62,277 bases of DNA from a virus, in IMG/VR virus record IMGVR_UViG_3300002835_000185, positions 1 to 62,277 of that record. One strand, given 5' to 3'. Each line of letters opens with the position of its first letter. The first letter of the stretch is position 1. Shown here piece after piece: positions 33,745-42,728 of the stretch. The notes under the pieces were generated by a model, which worked only from the letters and a program-made list of their open reading frames with translations, was not told where the DNA came from and did not search any database. The position numbers were made by a program, and so were the translations under genes.

Positions 33745-33773
33745 ATAATACTGTGGTTAACAAATAAAGTCAA
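33745..33773 (-). promoter_or_regulatory. GTTAACC-class promoter
   Basis: On the minus strand TTGACT (33768-33773), 17 bp with GTTAACCACAG, TATTAT (33745-33750). Confidence 0.78.
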
Positions 33774-33884
33774 GCCATTTTTAATTTATTTTTCTGAATT
33801 AATAATTGAACAATTTTTATCGGTAATAGTTAGATTTTGGCAACTATTACCGATAAATTAATAGCGGTTAGCTTTCACTCCGCT

Positions 33885-34373
33885 TCAGACACTTTCTAAA
33901 TACTCCTTTTTAGACATTAATTTTGTCCAATATCTGTCTTCGCTATCTTTCTTGAAAAAGCTGTAAACCGCTTCGCCTTCCAGATTGTGTGTGTATGCTT
34001 CGCCACAAGCAAATACACCATTCTTGTGGTAAGCAGGAGGAAGTGCCTCTAAACAATCCCAGTAATAATCTTTGGAGACTTCTACCCACTCTTTGATATT
34101 TTCGTAAAAGTGCCAGACCGATACATCTCTAGGGTCTATTGTCCATGATAAATAATTCCCCAAACAATGATGCAGGAAATCCCAGTCCATTTCATCTACG
34201 TGAGATCCATCTTTGCCTCGGAAAATTACCTCTAGCGGATTTGGATTGTTTGTGCCGTAGCTATTTCCTATCTGTAACTTTACTTGAGATTGATCGTTTA
34301 GGACGGCAGTAACCATTATTTGTTTGTAAGGCAGTCTGCTTAGAAATTTTTTGATATCTGCTAATGTTTTCAT
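33885..34373 (-). CDS. Unknown 162-aa protein
   Basis: Soluble, aromatic-rich (WDFLHHCLGNYLSW; DCLEALPPAYHKNGVFACGE). The ALPP...GEAYTHN segment resembles small plasmid/phage proteins of unknown function, but I cannot name a family. The promoter lies in inverted repeat copy B, mirroring the 444 gene at copy A. Confidence 0.6.
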   Translation of the reverse strand: MKTLADIKKFLSRLPYKQIMVTAVLNDQSQVKLQIGNSYGTNNPNPLEVIFRGKDGSHVDEMDWDFLHHCLGNYLSWTIDPRDVSVWHFYENIKEWVEVSKDYYWDCLEALPPAYHKNGVFACGEAYTHNLEGEAVYSFFKKDSEDRYWTKLMSKKEYLESV

Positions 34374-34409
34374 TGTTTTTTCGTGTGTTAATTGCTTGTG
34401 TTTTTTCTA

Positions 34410-34813
34410 TATATCTATATTACTATGGTTAACAAATAAAGTCAAGCGCATTTTTAATTTATTTTTATATTACAAACGTATTACAGAAATTTTGGATATA
34501 GGTGCGTACTTGCATAATTTTTTGATTTTAATCAAAAATAAAATTGGGAAGATGATCACTTTCTTATAGGAAACTGCCCTTTTTTCTTTGTATCTTCCCT
34601 TTACTTTTGACACGCCTTATGTTATAATCCGCCACAGATTTTTTAACGAGAGAATGCGGGTTTGAGGCGTGTTACAAGATTTTGATTTTGGCGACATTGG
34701 TCTAGGTTGAGAACGAATGCCTGTCTGGCAGTTTTGGAAAAGGCTGTGGGGGGAATATCCTTAAAACACCAAAGCCTTGCTACGTGGGGATTACAATATG
34801 TTTTTATTGCAAC
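34410..34813 (-). repeat. Long inverted repeat, copy B
   Basis: Reverse complement of positions about 1-403. The promoter, the GGGAAGAT core and the stretch up to GCGTGTTACAAGATTTTGAT are nearly unchanged; the outer end is a diverged 160-bp unit. Confidence 0.85.
34417..34445 (-). promoter_or_regulatory. GTTAACC-class promoter in repeat copy B
   Basis: On the minus strand TTGACT (34440-34445), 17 bp with GTTAACCATAG, TAATAT (34417-34422). Identical to the promoter at 371-399. Confidence 0.8.
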
Positions 34814-34822
34814 ATTACGTTA

Positions 34823-35314
34823 TTAAAATGAGTTAGACCATTTGAGTAGTCTTTGCCATTTTTGATCCGTCGTATGACCATCCCATTGTCCAAAATATTT
34901 AGGTAAAAAGAAGAACATCTCCACCTCTGTATTGTGAATATGAAAACTGACTTGCCCGGTAGGCAATTCGATGTAAATAACATTCATCCATTCATCCTCC
35001 CAATCTTCACCTTCGTGCTTTCCAATCGCAGCGGTTAGCCCTTTTTGTAAAGCAAGGTGGCATAAAGTCAAGAGCATTTTATCTCTTTCAGAGTATGCCA
35101 AGTTTTTTGATTCAATGGCATCTTGTGTTGATTTTGTGTGGGGATGGTAATATTCGGAATTAATTATTTTTTCGCAGCCATAGGTGTGGCGCATTTCTTT
35201 AGATGAAACCTTTCTCCATCCAATATGGTTTGATGCCGTATTGCGAACTAAAATCCATTCTTCACCACGAAGTCGGCGATACCAATTAAATTCTGAAAAA
35301 AGTAAATCAAGCAT
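34823..35314 (-). CDS. Unknown protein with C-terminal WDGHTT motif
   Basis: 163 aa. N-terminal part basic; the C-terminal half (YIELPTGQVSFHIHNTEVEMFFFLPKY followed by GQWDGHTTDQKWQRLLKW, split here) is a pattern I have seen in many unnamed phage proteins. Function unknown. The 5457 gene product ends similarly (GRWDGLYVDAKQ). Confidence 0.55.
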   Translation of the reverse strand: MLDLLFSEFNWYRRLRGEEWILVRNTASNHIGWRKVSSKEMRHTYGCEKIINSEYYHPHTKSTQDAIESKNLAYSERDKMLLTLCHLALQKGLTAAIGKHEGEDWEDEWMNVIYIELPTGQVSFHIHNTEVEMFFFLPKYFGQWDGHTTDQKWQRLLKWSNSF

Positions 35315-35426
35315 AATATATTAGTGTTTTTTTAATTATACACCTCGCAAATATTGTTGTCTATACTATTAATTTGTGTGATGCAATATTGTTGTAGTTA
35401 ACTAAATTTTTGCAATATTGCCAACT

Positions 35427-35978
35427 ATGGATAAAATAAATCCAGAATCAAATTTTCACCACAATGAAGATAGAGTAGATCCATCAAGACTGGGAAATAT
35501 TATATATTTTACTGGGGAAATAACAGAAACTAGCTCTTACAAATTTATTTATTTGCTTCATCAACTCGAAGGAGAAAAAAGTAAAACATCAGATAAAGAC
35601 TGTGCTATTCGCATTAATAGCGTTGGTGGTAGTTGCACATCTGGATTGTTAATGTACGATGCGCTGCGTAGTAGCTCTCTTGATATATCTATCATTGCTT
35701 CTGGTTTTATTCCAAGTAGCGCAACAATTGTTTTGTTGTGTGCAGAAAAACGCTTTTGTACACAAAACACTAACTTTTTAGTTCATCCTGTGCCTTCTTT
35801 TATGTTTGGCAGACTACCAGACGTGAAAAATCAATTAGCTTACGGTGAAATATTGGAAAGCCAGTTTGTCAATATATATCAAAAACATACGAAAATCACC
35901 AAAGAGATGATGCAGCAAGAAACATATTTTGATTCAGAGAAAGCGTTAAATCTACAATTAATTTCAAAAATAATTTAG
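35427..35978 (+). CDS. ClpP-like serine protease
   Basis: 183 aa from the ATG at 35427. ClpP fold features: INSVGGSCTSGLLMYDAL (equivalent of NSPGG), the nucleophile region SGFIPSSATIVLL with Ser97 at the ClpP serine position, and His120 in FLVHP. The third catalytic position (Asp in ClpP) appears to be in ETYFDSEKAL, where Glu replaces Asp. Phage ClpP-like proteins often act as prohead proteases. Here a Mu I-like protease also exists, so this one may have another target. It stands alone before a terminator. Confidence 0.7.
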   Translation: MDKINPESNFHHNEDRVDPSRLGNIIYFTGEITETSSYKFIYLLHQLEGEKSKTSDKDCAIRINSVGGSCTSGLLMYDALRSSSLDISIIASGFIPSSATIVLLCAEKRFCTQNTNFLVHPVPSFMFGRLPDVKNQLAYGEILESQFVNIYQKHTKITKEMMQQETYFDSEKALNLQLISKII

Positions 35979-36031
35979 TTTTTGTTTTAAATTGTACTAA
36001 AATGATATTTGCCTGGATAGATGTTGTTGTT

Positions 36032-36066
36032 AAAAAAGGATGCCTTTAGTTGTGGCATCCTTTTTT
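36032..36066. terminator. Bidirectional terminator
   Basis: AAAAAAGGATGCC and GGCATCCTTTTTT with a 9-base loop, between the convergent protease and portal genes. Confidence 0.88.
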
Positions 36067-37480
36067 ATGCCGGCGCATCTGCATTAGTCTCGACATTTTC
36101 TGTGTCTACCGCACTGCCTTCTTCATTTGTGGTCTGTTCTGTAGTGTCTTGTTCTTGGGAATCTTCTGTCCCGAACTGATCTAAGATAGTTTCTTCTTTT
36201 TGGAATGACCAACCCTTACCAAACGTCTTTTCTATTAGTTCTGGCTCTGGTGTTAGTCCAACTTGATTAATCATTACATTCCACCAGTCAGCTTTTGCTT
36301 TTAGCACCGTAATTTTGTGCGTTTCTTCTGCTTGCCTCTCCTCCTCCTGTTTCCTCTCTTCTTCTTTTGCGCTTCTGGTAATTTCCTTTTTAATTTCTTC
36401 GTTTGTTGTCCAGATTCTTATATCTGGGGAATTTGAGCCAGGATAATTATATTCTTTAACTTTTTTCCAAATATTTTTAGTAAGACAATCATTCAGCAAG
36501 ATGCAGTGTGCATCTATTACATTAGACTCTCTGTCATCATTTTGTGATACTTGTGCATTGTAACTCCCGTGATCTGTAGCTGAAAGTGGCACTTCACTAA
36601 GCGCAGCCTTAGATATTTCTTTTGATGCTAGTTCTATAAGGTATTCAGAATTTGTTAAAACCTCTTGTGGGAAAAGACTCTCTGCTTTATATCCTGGTGG
36701 ACCAGTAAAATATCCATTGGGGGAAACGAGTCTTAAAAAGTTGCACCATTTTACAAATCGTGGATCATTCTCTGCTACGCCTTCAGGGTTCTCGCCAACA
36801 ATGGGTGGCGAACCAACTCTACCTGTTTGACGAATTATGTTATCTCTAGCCGCATTTTTTGTAATCCACCAAGGGTAAAATCTCCATCCAAGCCCAAGCC
36901 CGTATGGATAATACGAAGAGCCAAATGAATAAACAATAACGTCTCCATCTAGCAATCTTTCTCCTGTGACTGGCCTACGTTTTGTTAGTATTCTGATTTC
37001 ATAACCCATGTGGGTTGCTATTTTTGTGTTTTTTTTAATTGGGCGATCGCTCTTATATATTGGAATGTCTTTGTTTGGGTTGGTGTTTGGCTGTACAAAT
37101 ATAAACCTCCACCAGGGTATAGACACAAATTCTGGATAAAGAACTGAGTCCTCATTTACCCACTCTTTTACACATAAAAATGCTACACCTATATAATGTG
37201 CATCTAGCAAGTCTGAACAAATTTTTGAATAATTAATTTTAGATAATATTTTTTTTGCTATTTCTGCATTGTCCTTGTCTTTTTGGTCGTCGCTAAACGA
37301 ATCTACTAATACTTGTCTGCCTGTTATAGTATTGTTAAGCTTGTTTAGTGTGCTTAGTATATGACAATCTCTTCGCATCTCTTCGTAATTTATTCTTAGG
37401 GAGATGTCCTGGGAATGAAGTAGCAAGGACGGGAAATAACCTGGATCGTCAGATGGTAATATTATTGGAGTTTGGTACAT
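36065..37480 (-). CDS. Portal protein (DUF935, Mu gp29-like)
   Basis: 471 aa. Forms the dodecameric DNA gate at the head vertex. Visible: a helical N-terminal part (MRRDCHILSTLNKLNNTITGRQ), PWWRFIF, DGDVIVYSFGSSYYPYGLGLGW, RQTGRVGSPPIVGENPEG, and ISKAALSEVPLSATDHGSYN, in the order of Mu gp29/DUF935 portals. The tail is Glu/Gln/Thr-rich and disordered. It reads opposite to the other head genes and diverges from the protease gene. Confidence 0.75.
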   Translation of the reverse strand: MYQTPIILPSDDPGYFPSLLLHSQDISLRINYEEMRRDCHILSTLNKLNNTITGRQVLVDSFSDDQKDKDNAEIAKKILSKINYSKICSDLLDAHYIGVAFLCVKEWVNEDSVLYPEFVSIPWWRFIFVQPNTNPNKDIPIYKSDRPIKKNTKIATHMGYEIRILTKRRPVTGERLLDGDVIVYSFGSSYYPYGLGLGWRFYPWWITKNAARDNIIRQTGRVGSPPIVGENPEGVAENDPRFVKWCNFLRLVSPNGYFTGPPGYKAESLFPQEVLTNSEYLIELASKEISKAALSEVPLSATDHGSYNAQVSQNDDRESNVIDAHCILLNDCLTKNIWKKVKEYNYPGSNSPDIRIWTTNEEIKKEITRSAKEEERKQEEERQAEETHKITVLKAKADWWNVMINQVGLTPEPELIEKTFGKGWSFQKEETILDQFGTEDSQEQDTTEQTTNEEGSAVDTENVETNADAPA

Positions 37481-37590
37481 ATTGCAAAAAATATTTTCTG
37501 TTTAAAAATATCATTACATCAATTAATGACAAATTATTGCTATGTGTGATATAAAGAGAAAATAAATTCTAATTATAGTAGCATTTAACA

Positions 37591-39213
37591 ATGCAAACCT
37601 CACAAACATTAGATAAAAAAGCGCAACAAGAAGAATATCAAATAGAGATATTTGAGTCCGGTTCACACTTATCCGGGAATCACATCTCTAGGAATTATTC
37701 ACGAGGCGAGCTGCAAGATGTCGTTGACTCTTATGATCCGACATACTTCAAAGCTCCGCTTATATTTAACTACTACGCTGAAGACCCGCATTCCCCTATG
37801 GGATATAGCGACAGAGAGCTAGTAAAATCTCCGTTTGCGTTTGGATATCCTGAAAAATTATCTTTAAATGGGCAGAGACTTGTAGCTCATTTTAAAAATA
37901 TCGCACCAGAATTTGTTGAAATGGTCAAAGAGCATAAAATCTTGGCTGTGTCTGCCAGTTTTTATCCAGAAAACAACCCATTTAATCCCACTCCAGGCAA
38001 ACTTAGCTTGAGGCACGTTGCAGGTCTTGGTAGTGAACCACCAGCAGTCAAGGGGATGCCTCTTGAGTTTAGCGAAGACTCGGATCTTTTGAGTTTTTCT
38101 AATTTTGCGGAGCATTCCTATGAACCATGCGAAGAGGAGACGCTTGACTATAACTGCGCCTGTGACAAACTTGATTTATCTTTCACCCCTTTAGTGAATT
38201 TAATGACCAGGCAGAGAGAGCTTTTAATTGAGAGAATGGGTATAGATGAGGCTGACAAATATTTACCAAGGCTTTTGATTGACTCTTTGTCTGTTGCTCT
38301 TTCTGAGGATGAAGAATCTAGCGAGGATGAAGAATTCAGGGAGGAAGATTCCTTGGGTGAAGATCCAGAAGATTCTCCACCTCCTGTGATTGATTCTGGG
38401 GCTATTTCTGATGTGTACTCGATATTGGTTGACCACACAGAAAAAGTCGCTGCTATATCTAACGGATTAAAGTATTCAATGAGTCAGATAATAGGAGTTA
38501 AGGGAGGATTAGACTCTTTGAACTCTGATTTTGAGTCTTTGGTTGATATAGTAGATCAATCGTTTGAACAACTAAATAATCGTGTAGAATCTTTAATAGA
38601 GTTAGTATCAAGTTTATTCACAATAACTGAAGCTAAACAAAACGAAGTCAATAATTATCAGCCAGATATTAACGACAATTTGTCTAGTGGTTATTATCAC
38701 CCTTATGTAGCCCCAAGTCCATCTGAAACTTTAGGATATAGCAAAGAAATGACAACTCAAACCGGAGCTTTAGAATCTACTGTTGCTGCTCTAAAGTTAG
38801 AGCGAGATCAAGAAAAAAGAAAGAACTATGTTCGCAGTTTAATGAATTTTATGGAGACTCAGTGCAACGTACACCATAGGATTTTGCCAGCACAATTAGA
38901 AGAAGAAAAAGCATTTGTTTTAAGCTTGCTTGAATCTCAAGAAAAAGAGCCTATTGAATTTAGCGAAAACGCTGTTCTGCCTATCATTGAAAAATTCAAG
39001 AAAAATATTCAAAATCGCCAAGCAGTTTGGACACCAGAGCCAAGTGTTGTGATTGACAGCGAAGATATTGTTCCTCGGAATTATTCTGAGGCAGAACTTT
39101 CTGCAAAAGCTCGACAACTAAAAGAGCAATACAAGAAGAAAGGTAAAACAATCTCGTTGCACGAGGCTATTGATATGGTTGCTGGGGGAGAAATGCCGGA
39201 GTCAGAAGAATAA
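37591..39213 (+). CDS. Mu I-like capsid protease and scaffold
   Basis: 540 aa. Residues 1-165 match Mu gpI-type head protease: FESGSHLSGNHISRNYSRGE, DVVDSYDPTYFKAPLIFNY, ILAVSASFYPENNPF and the LRHVAGLGSEPPAVKGM signature. The remainder is acidic and helical (a Glu/Asp-Ser run near 235-265, coiled coil to 330), as expected of a scaffold cleaved during maturation. It directly precedes decoration and major capsid genes. Confidence 0.85.
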   Translation: MQTSQTLDKKAQQEEYQIEIFESGSHLSGNHISRNYSRGELQDVVDSYDPTYFKAPLIFNYYAEDPHSPMGYSDRELVKSPFAFGYPEKLSLNGQRLVAHFKNIAPEFVEMVKEHKILAVSASFYPENNPFNPTPGKLSLRHVAGLGSEPPAVKGMPLEFSEDSDLLSFSNFAEHSYEPCEEETLDYNCACDKLDLSFTPLVNLMTRQRELLIERMGIDEADKYLPRLLIDSLSVALSEDEESSEDEEFREEDSLGEDPEDSPPPVIDSGAISDVYSILVDHTEKVAAISNGLKYSMSQIIGVKGGLDSLNSDFESLVDIVDQSFEQLNNRVESLIELVSSLFTITEAKQNEVNNYQPDINDNLSSGYYHPYVAPSPSETLGYSKEMTTQTGALESTVAALKLERDQEKRKNYVRSLMNFMETQCNVHHRILPAQLEEEKAFVLSLLESQEKEPIEFSENAVLPIIEKFKKNIQNRQAVWTPEPSVVIDSEDIVPRNYSEAELSAKARQLKEQYKKKGKTISLHEAIDMVAGGEMPESEE

Positions 39214-39281
39214 AAAGATTTTGGCATAGTGTTTCTTGTTCTCTCGTCTTGTTGAAAATTTATTTAATTTGGTTGAAAATT

Positions 39282-40085
39282 ATGGCAGCAGATAGAATTG
39301 ACAGTCTAATTATTAGTCGCCGAGCTAGTGGCGCAATAACCCCAAATCGTATTCTTAGGTTTGACCCTGCGAATCAGTCTGCTGTTTTACAGGCAACATC
39401 TGCAAAAGATGTGTTGGTTGGTGTTTCTTATTTTATGGGTAGATCGTACAGACGATATCAATATAACTCACAGAGTGATTTTGTTCCAAGTAGCACACCT
39501 GGAGATATTAGCATACGTGGTGATGCTCCGCCAGATGCAATAATTGGGGACATGATTGATGTTGTGTGTGGTGGTGTTGCGCCTGTCGAATTTGGTAGCA
39601 CCGTCACAATTGGACAGTGGGTAACTTCAGATGCTTTAGGTAGAGCAGTTCCTGCATATTATGGTGCAAGCGTTGTTGGTGTCGCAACAACAGGCGGAAC
39701 TGTTGGGTCACTTGGCAGTATTATAGTTGCGGCTGGTTCTGCATACACTAACGCATCAGTTCCTTCAACTCTCATTGATGCTGCAACGATTGTCATTGAC
39801 TCTGCTGTTGCCTCTGATTTCAATGTTATTCTTGCTGGGAATAGAACTTTAGGTGTCCCTGCAAACCCCATAAACGGGGCAGAAATCAGGCTCTTTATCA
39901 AGCAAGATGCAACAGGATCAAGAACTCTTACACTGCCAACTGGTGCTGGTGGGTTTACACTTGGTGCTGATATTGCAAACACAACGTTGTCTACCGCAGC
40001 AAACGCTACAGATTTTATATCTGCAAGATACAGTTCTGTTGTTGGGAAGTGGCTTGTCACCAACTTCAAGAAAGGTTACGTCTAA
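39282..40085 (+). CDS. Head decoration-like protein with extra C-terminal beta domain
   Basis: The ATG at 39282 gives 267 aa. The N-terminal 150 residues (IRGDAPPDAIIGDMIDVV, GQWVTSDALGRAVPA, GVATTGG) resemble DUF2190-type head decoration proteins, which lie between protease and capsid genes in Mu-like phages. The C-terminal 100 residues (LFIKQDATGSRTLTLPTGAG ... WLVTNFKKGYV) form a separate beta-sandwich seen in phage surface proteins. Confidence 0.7.
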   Translation: MAADRIDSLIISRRASGAITPNRILRFDPANQSAVLQATSAKDVLVGVSYFMGRSYRRYQYNSQSDFVPSSTPGDISIRGDAPPDAIIGDMIDVVCGGVAPVEFGSTVTIGQWVTSDALGRAVPAYYGASVVGVATTGGTVGSLGSIIVAAGSAYTNASVPSTLIDAATIVIDSAVASDFNVILAGNRTLGVPANPINGAEIRLFIKQDATGSRTLTLPTGAGGFTLGADIANTTLSTAANATDFISARYSSVVGKWLVTNFKKGYV

Positions 40086-40144
40086 AATTTAAAGACGCTT
40101 TCATCTTTTTCTAATTTTCTATTTATTTACCAAGGATTAAATTT

Positions 40145-41119
40145 ATGGCCATTTCCCCAGGACAGATCGTATTACCAGGAAATTATAGCCCAGACAGCCG
40201 ATTGCAAGCGATCGCAATCGGCTATGTTCCTGGTGAAGATGACGGTGAAGAACTTATTCATGAACTTGTTTTCCCAACAGTTGATTTGAAAGGAAAAAAA
40301 GATTACGAGTACCAAAAATATAGAATTTCCGATGCTTTTGATGTGCCTAGCACAGAAGTTTCTAGACTTGGTACAGTGAATAGGATTGAATTTGGTTATG
40401 ACGTTGTTACCAGCACCACCAAAGATTACGGTCTTGAGGATGCTATTCCCAAGAAAGAGTATGAAAACTCAAATGGGGTCACGACTGGACCAGTTGGAGA
40501 ACAACTGATGCGGTTGGTGAAAATGGATCGTGAACAACGAGCAGCCAGAATTGCATTTAATCCCAACACCTATTCCCCATCTCAAGTTGTTGCACTTTCC
40601 GGGACTTCGCAATTTACAGACAAAGTAAATAGCGATCCTATTTCTGTAATAACTGGTGCCTTAGATGGGATGCTTGCCACTGCAAACACTATGATAATTG
40701 GGCGTGGTGCTGCAACTGCTTTGTTGACTCATCCTCAAATAGTTGCAAGTTACCAAGCCAGTTCTGGATTAGGCAGTAAGCAGGGTGGTATTATCCCAGC
40801 AAGTTATTTAAGTTCTTTGTTTCCACAAATTAAAAAGGTGGGAATAGGGGCAGCATTCATAAATACTGGTTCCTCGTCCAGAGGAAGTGTGAATTTGCGT
40901 CGGATGTGGGGGAACAACATCGCTCTCCTAAGAAATGAAACTGTTAAGTTACCATATTCCAGAACTTTCGGTTTTACTGCTTATACTGGTGCGGTGTCTG
41001 GCGTTTATTTTGACAAGAGTGTTGGGCTTGAAGGTGGTTATGTCGTAAGAATGGGTGAGCAACTCGAAGAAGTAGTTGCTGAACCAGCTTATGGCTACTT
41101 AATTCAAAACGTAGCGTAA
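40145..41119 (+). CDS. Major capsid protein
   Basis: 324 aa, HK97-fold type by position and pattern: basic N-arm, YQKYRISDAFDVPST, KMDREQRAARIAFNPNTY (spine-helix-like), IIGRGAATALLTHPQIVASY, and a C-terminal region with YFDKSVGLEGGYVVRMGEQ and EPAYGYLIQNVA. AAGGA precedes the ATG. It follows protease and decoration genes, the standard Mu-like order. Confidence 0.85.
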   Translation: MAISPGQIVLPGNYSPDSRLQAIAIGYVPGEDDGEELIHELVFPTVDLKGKKDYEYQKYRISDAFDVPSTEVSRLGTVNRIEFGYDVVTSTTKDYGLEDAIPKKEYENSNGVTTGPVGEQLMRLVKMDREQRAARIAFNPNTYSPSQVVALSGTSQFTDKVNSDPISVITGALDGMLATANTMIIGRGAATALLTHPQIVASYQASSGLGSKQGGIIPASYLSSLFPQIKKVGIGAAFINTGSSSRGSVNLRRMWGNNIALLRNETVKLPYSRTFGFTAYTGAVSGVYFDKSVGLEGGYVVRMGEQLEEVVAEPAYGYLIQNVA

Positions 41120-41156
41120 TCAATCCGCTGCTAATTAGCAAAATTATTGGAGTATT

Positions 41157-41612
41157 ATGTCTCAATTCTATAAAGTAGTTCGTGGACGAGTGATACACGA
41201 CGGCGAAGCGAAAAACGTCGGTGACTTTATTTTCGCTTCGCCAAAAGAAATGGAGGGTATTGCTGGCGTTGGCAGTGTTGTACGAGTTGAGCAAGGTGAA
41301 GTTTCATTCTCGTTTTTACAAGAAAATGGACTACTTCCTGCTACTCTCCCAACTGTTGTTTCTAAACCTGAAATACCGACAATCCCAACTGTTGTTTCTA
41401 AACCTGAAATACCGACAATCCCAACTGTTGTTTCTAAACCCGAAATACCGACAATCCCAACTGTTGTTTCTAAACCCGAAACTCCCGAAGCACCTACAAT
41501 CCCCCCTGTTATTTCAGATATAAACGAGCCTGATCTTGGTTTGTCTCTTGGGATTGATCCAGTTGTCAAAACGGAAGCAGTCGGAAAAAGAAATCGCAGC
41601 GCAACAGCTTAG
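41157..41612 (+). CDS. Capsid-linked protein with Pro-rich repeats
   Basis: 151 aa. The N-terminal 65 residues form a small beta domain (FYKVVRGRVIHDGEAKNVGD), like minor proteins encoded after capsid genes. The middle has three 12-residue repeats TVVSKPEIPTIP, then a diverged fourth, then an acidic and finally basic tail. The repeats are nearly identical in DNA (36 bp units, 41346-41480). A flexible head fibre or linker is plausible. Confidence 0.6.
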   Translation: MSQFYKVVRGRVIHDGEAKNVGDFIFASPKEMEGIAGVGSVVRVEQGEVSFSFLQENGLLPATLPTVVSKPEIPTIPTVVSKPEIPTIPTVVSKPEIPTIPTVVSKPETPEAPTIPPVISDINEPDLGLSLGIDPVVKTEAVGKRNRSATA

Positions 41613-41644
41613 TAGCAATGCCACTTTAGAGTGGCATTAAAAAA

Positions 41645-42079
41645 ATGTCATACGCCACCCCACAAGAGTTTATAGCTTCATTTCCTCCTACTGAATCACA
41701 AGAATTAAGTAACCTAGATGGATTCTCTACGTCTTCGCCAAATTTAGACACACAAAGAATTCAGCTTGCTCTTGATAAAGCACAGGGAGAGATTAATTCA
41801 TATTTAGCAGCAAGGGGTGAAGTATTCCCTTTTATTGATGTATCTGGTAGATTACGAGATATTGAAATAATAATAGCGAGAAAAAATCTAAATTCATATT
41901 CTTGGGAAGAAAACGATCCTAGATACAGAGACTATAAAGATGTTCTTGAGTGGCTTAAAAACTACTCAAAAGGGATTGTTTCGTTGCCAAAAGTCGATGC
42001 TGGTAGCCCATCATCTGCCGTTGCCGTTTTTATTCCTCAGCCAAATTATTTTGAATCTCGAATATTTTATGGTTTTTAA
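41645..42079 (+). CDS. Head-tail connector, Mu gp36-like (DUF1320)
   Basis: 144 aa. Pattern MSYATPQEFIASFPP ... QLALDKAQGEINSYLAARGEV ... LRDIEIIIARKNLNSY ... LEWLKNYSKGIVSLPK is that of DUF1320/Mu gp36 adaptor proteins that join portal and tail. Adjacent to the gp37-like gene as in Mu. Confidence 0.78.
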   Translation: MSYATPQEFIASFPPTESQELSNLDGFSTSSPNLDTQRIQLALDKAQGEINSYLAARGEVFPFIDVSGRLRDIEIIIARKNLNSYSWEENDPRYRDYKDVLEWLKNYSKGIVSLPKVDAGSPSSAVAVFIPQPNYFESRIFYGF

Positions 42080-42084
42080 AAATA

Positions 42085-42696
42085 ATGCTGATAAATCCAT
42101 TGCTTGTAGAATTTGAAATAGAAAAAAGACTAAGGGCTTTTAATTTACCTGTCAGAATTAGGAGAACCCCTGCTGAAAACGCTAACGCTCCAGTAAACAA
42201 AACAGAACTCTGGGTTAGGTATGTTGATTCTGATTATGATGCAATAGCAAATGCAAACGATTTAACGGCAAAAAGTTATAATAGAAAAATGCTGTTTCAT
42301 GTAATGACTGAAGTTGTTAGTTTGCAAAATCATGAAAGGGCGTTGACATTACACAATAATGCGATCGCATTATTGACTGGGTGGCGACCAAAAATAAAAG
42401 TTGACTCAAATTCTACAAGCTGTGTAAATGGATTCGCAGATATTGTTAAGTGTTTTGACCCAATAAAGGATAGATTTGAAAGATATGCAGAGGGAAAATA
42501 TCAATACAGACTTGATTTAACCATTACTGTTCCTCACTCTAGAATTGAACAGGTTGACTTAACTCCTTTTAATTTGGACTGGACATACAATAATTATTAT
42601 GCAGATCCTGGAAATCCAGTAAACGATATAGGAAGTCCAGAAAATTCCATTAGTTTTACACAAATTGTCCCTGAAATTCACATAGGGCATGGCTAA
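42085..42696 (+). CDS. Tail terminator-like protein, Mu gp37 type
   Basis: 203 aa. FHVMTEVVSLQNHERALTLH followed by IALLTGWRP is the hallmark of Mu gp37-type (DUF1834) proteins that cap the tail tube. It lies between the connector and sheath genes, the expected place. Confidence 0.7.
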   Translation: MLINPLLVEFEIEKRLRAFNLPVRIRRTPAENANAPVNKTELWVRYVDSDYDAIANANDLTAKSYNRKMLFHVMTEVVSLQNHERALTLHNNAIALLTGWRPKIKVDSNSTSCVNGFADIVKCFDPIKDRFERYAEGKYQYRLDLTITVPHSRIEQVDLTPFNLDWTYNNYYADPGNPVNDIGSPENSISFTQIVPEIHIGHG

Positions 42697-42728
42697 TATT
42701 AACTCGCCACGAAAAGGAAATAAATAAA

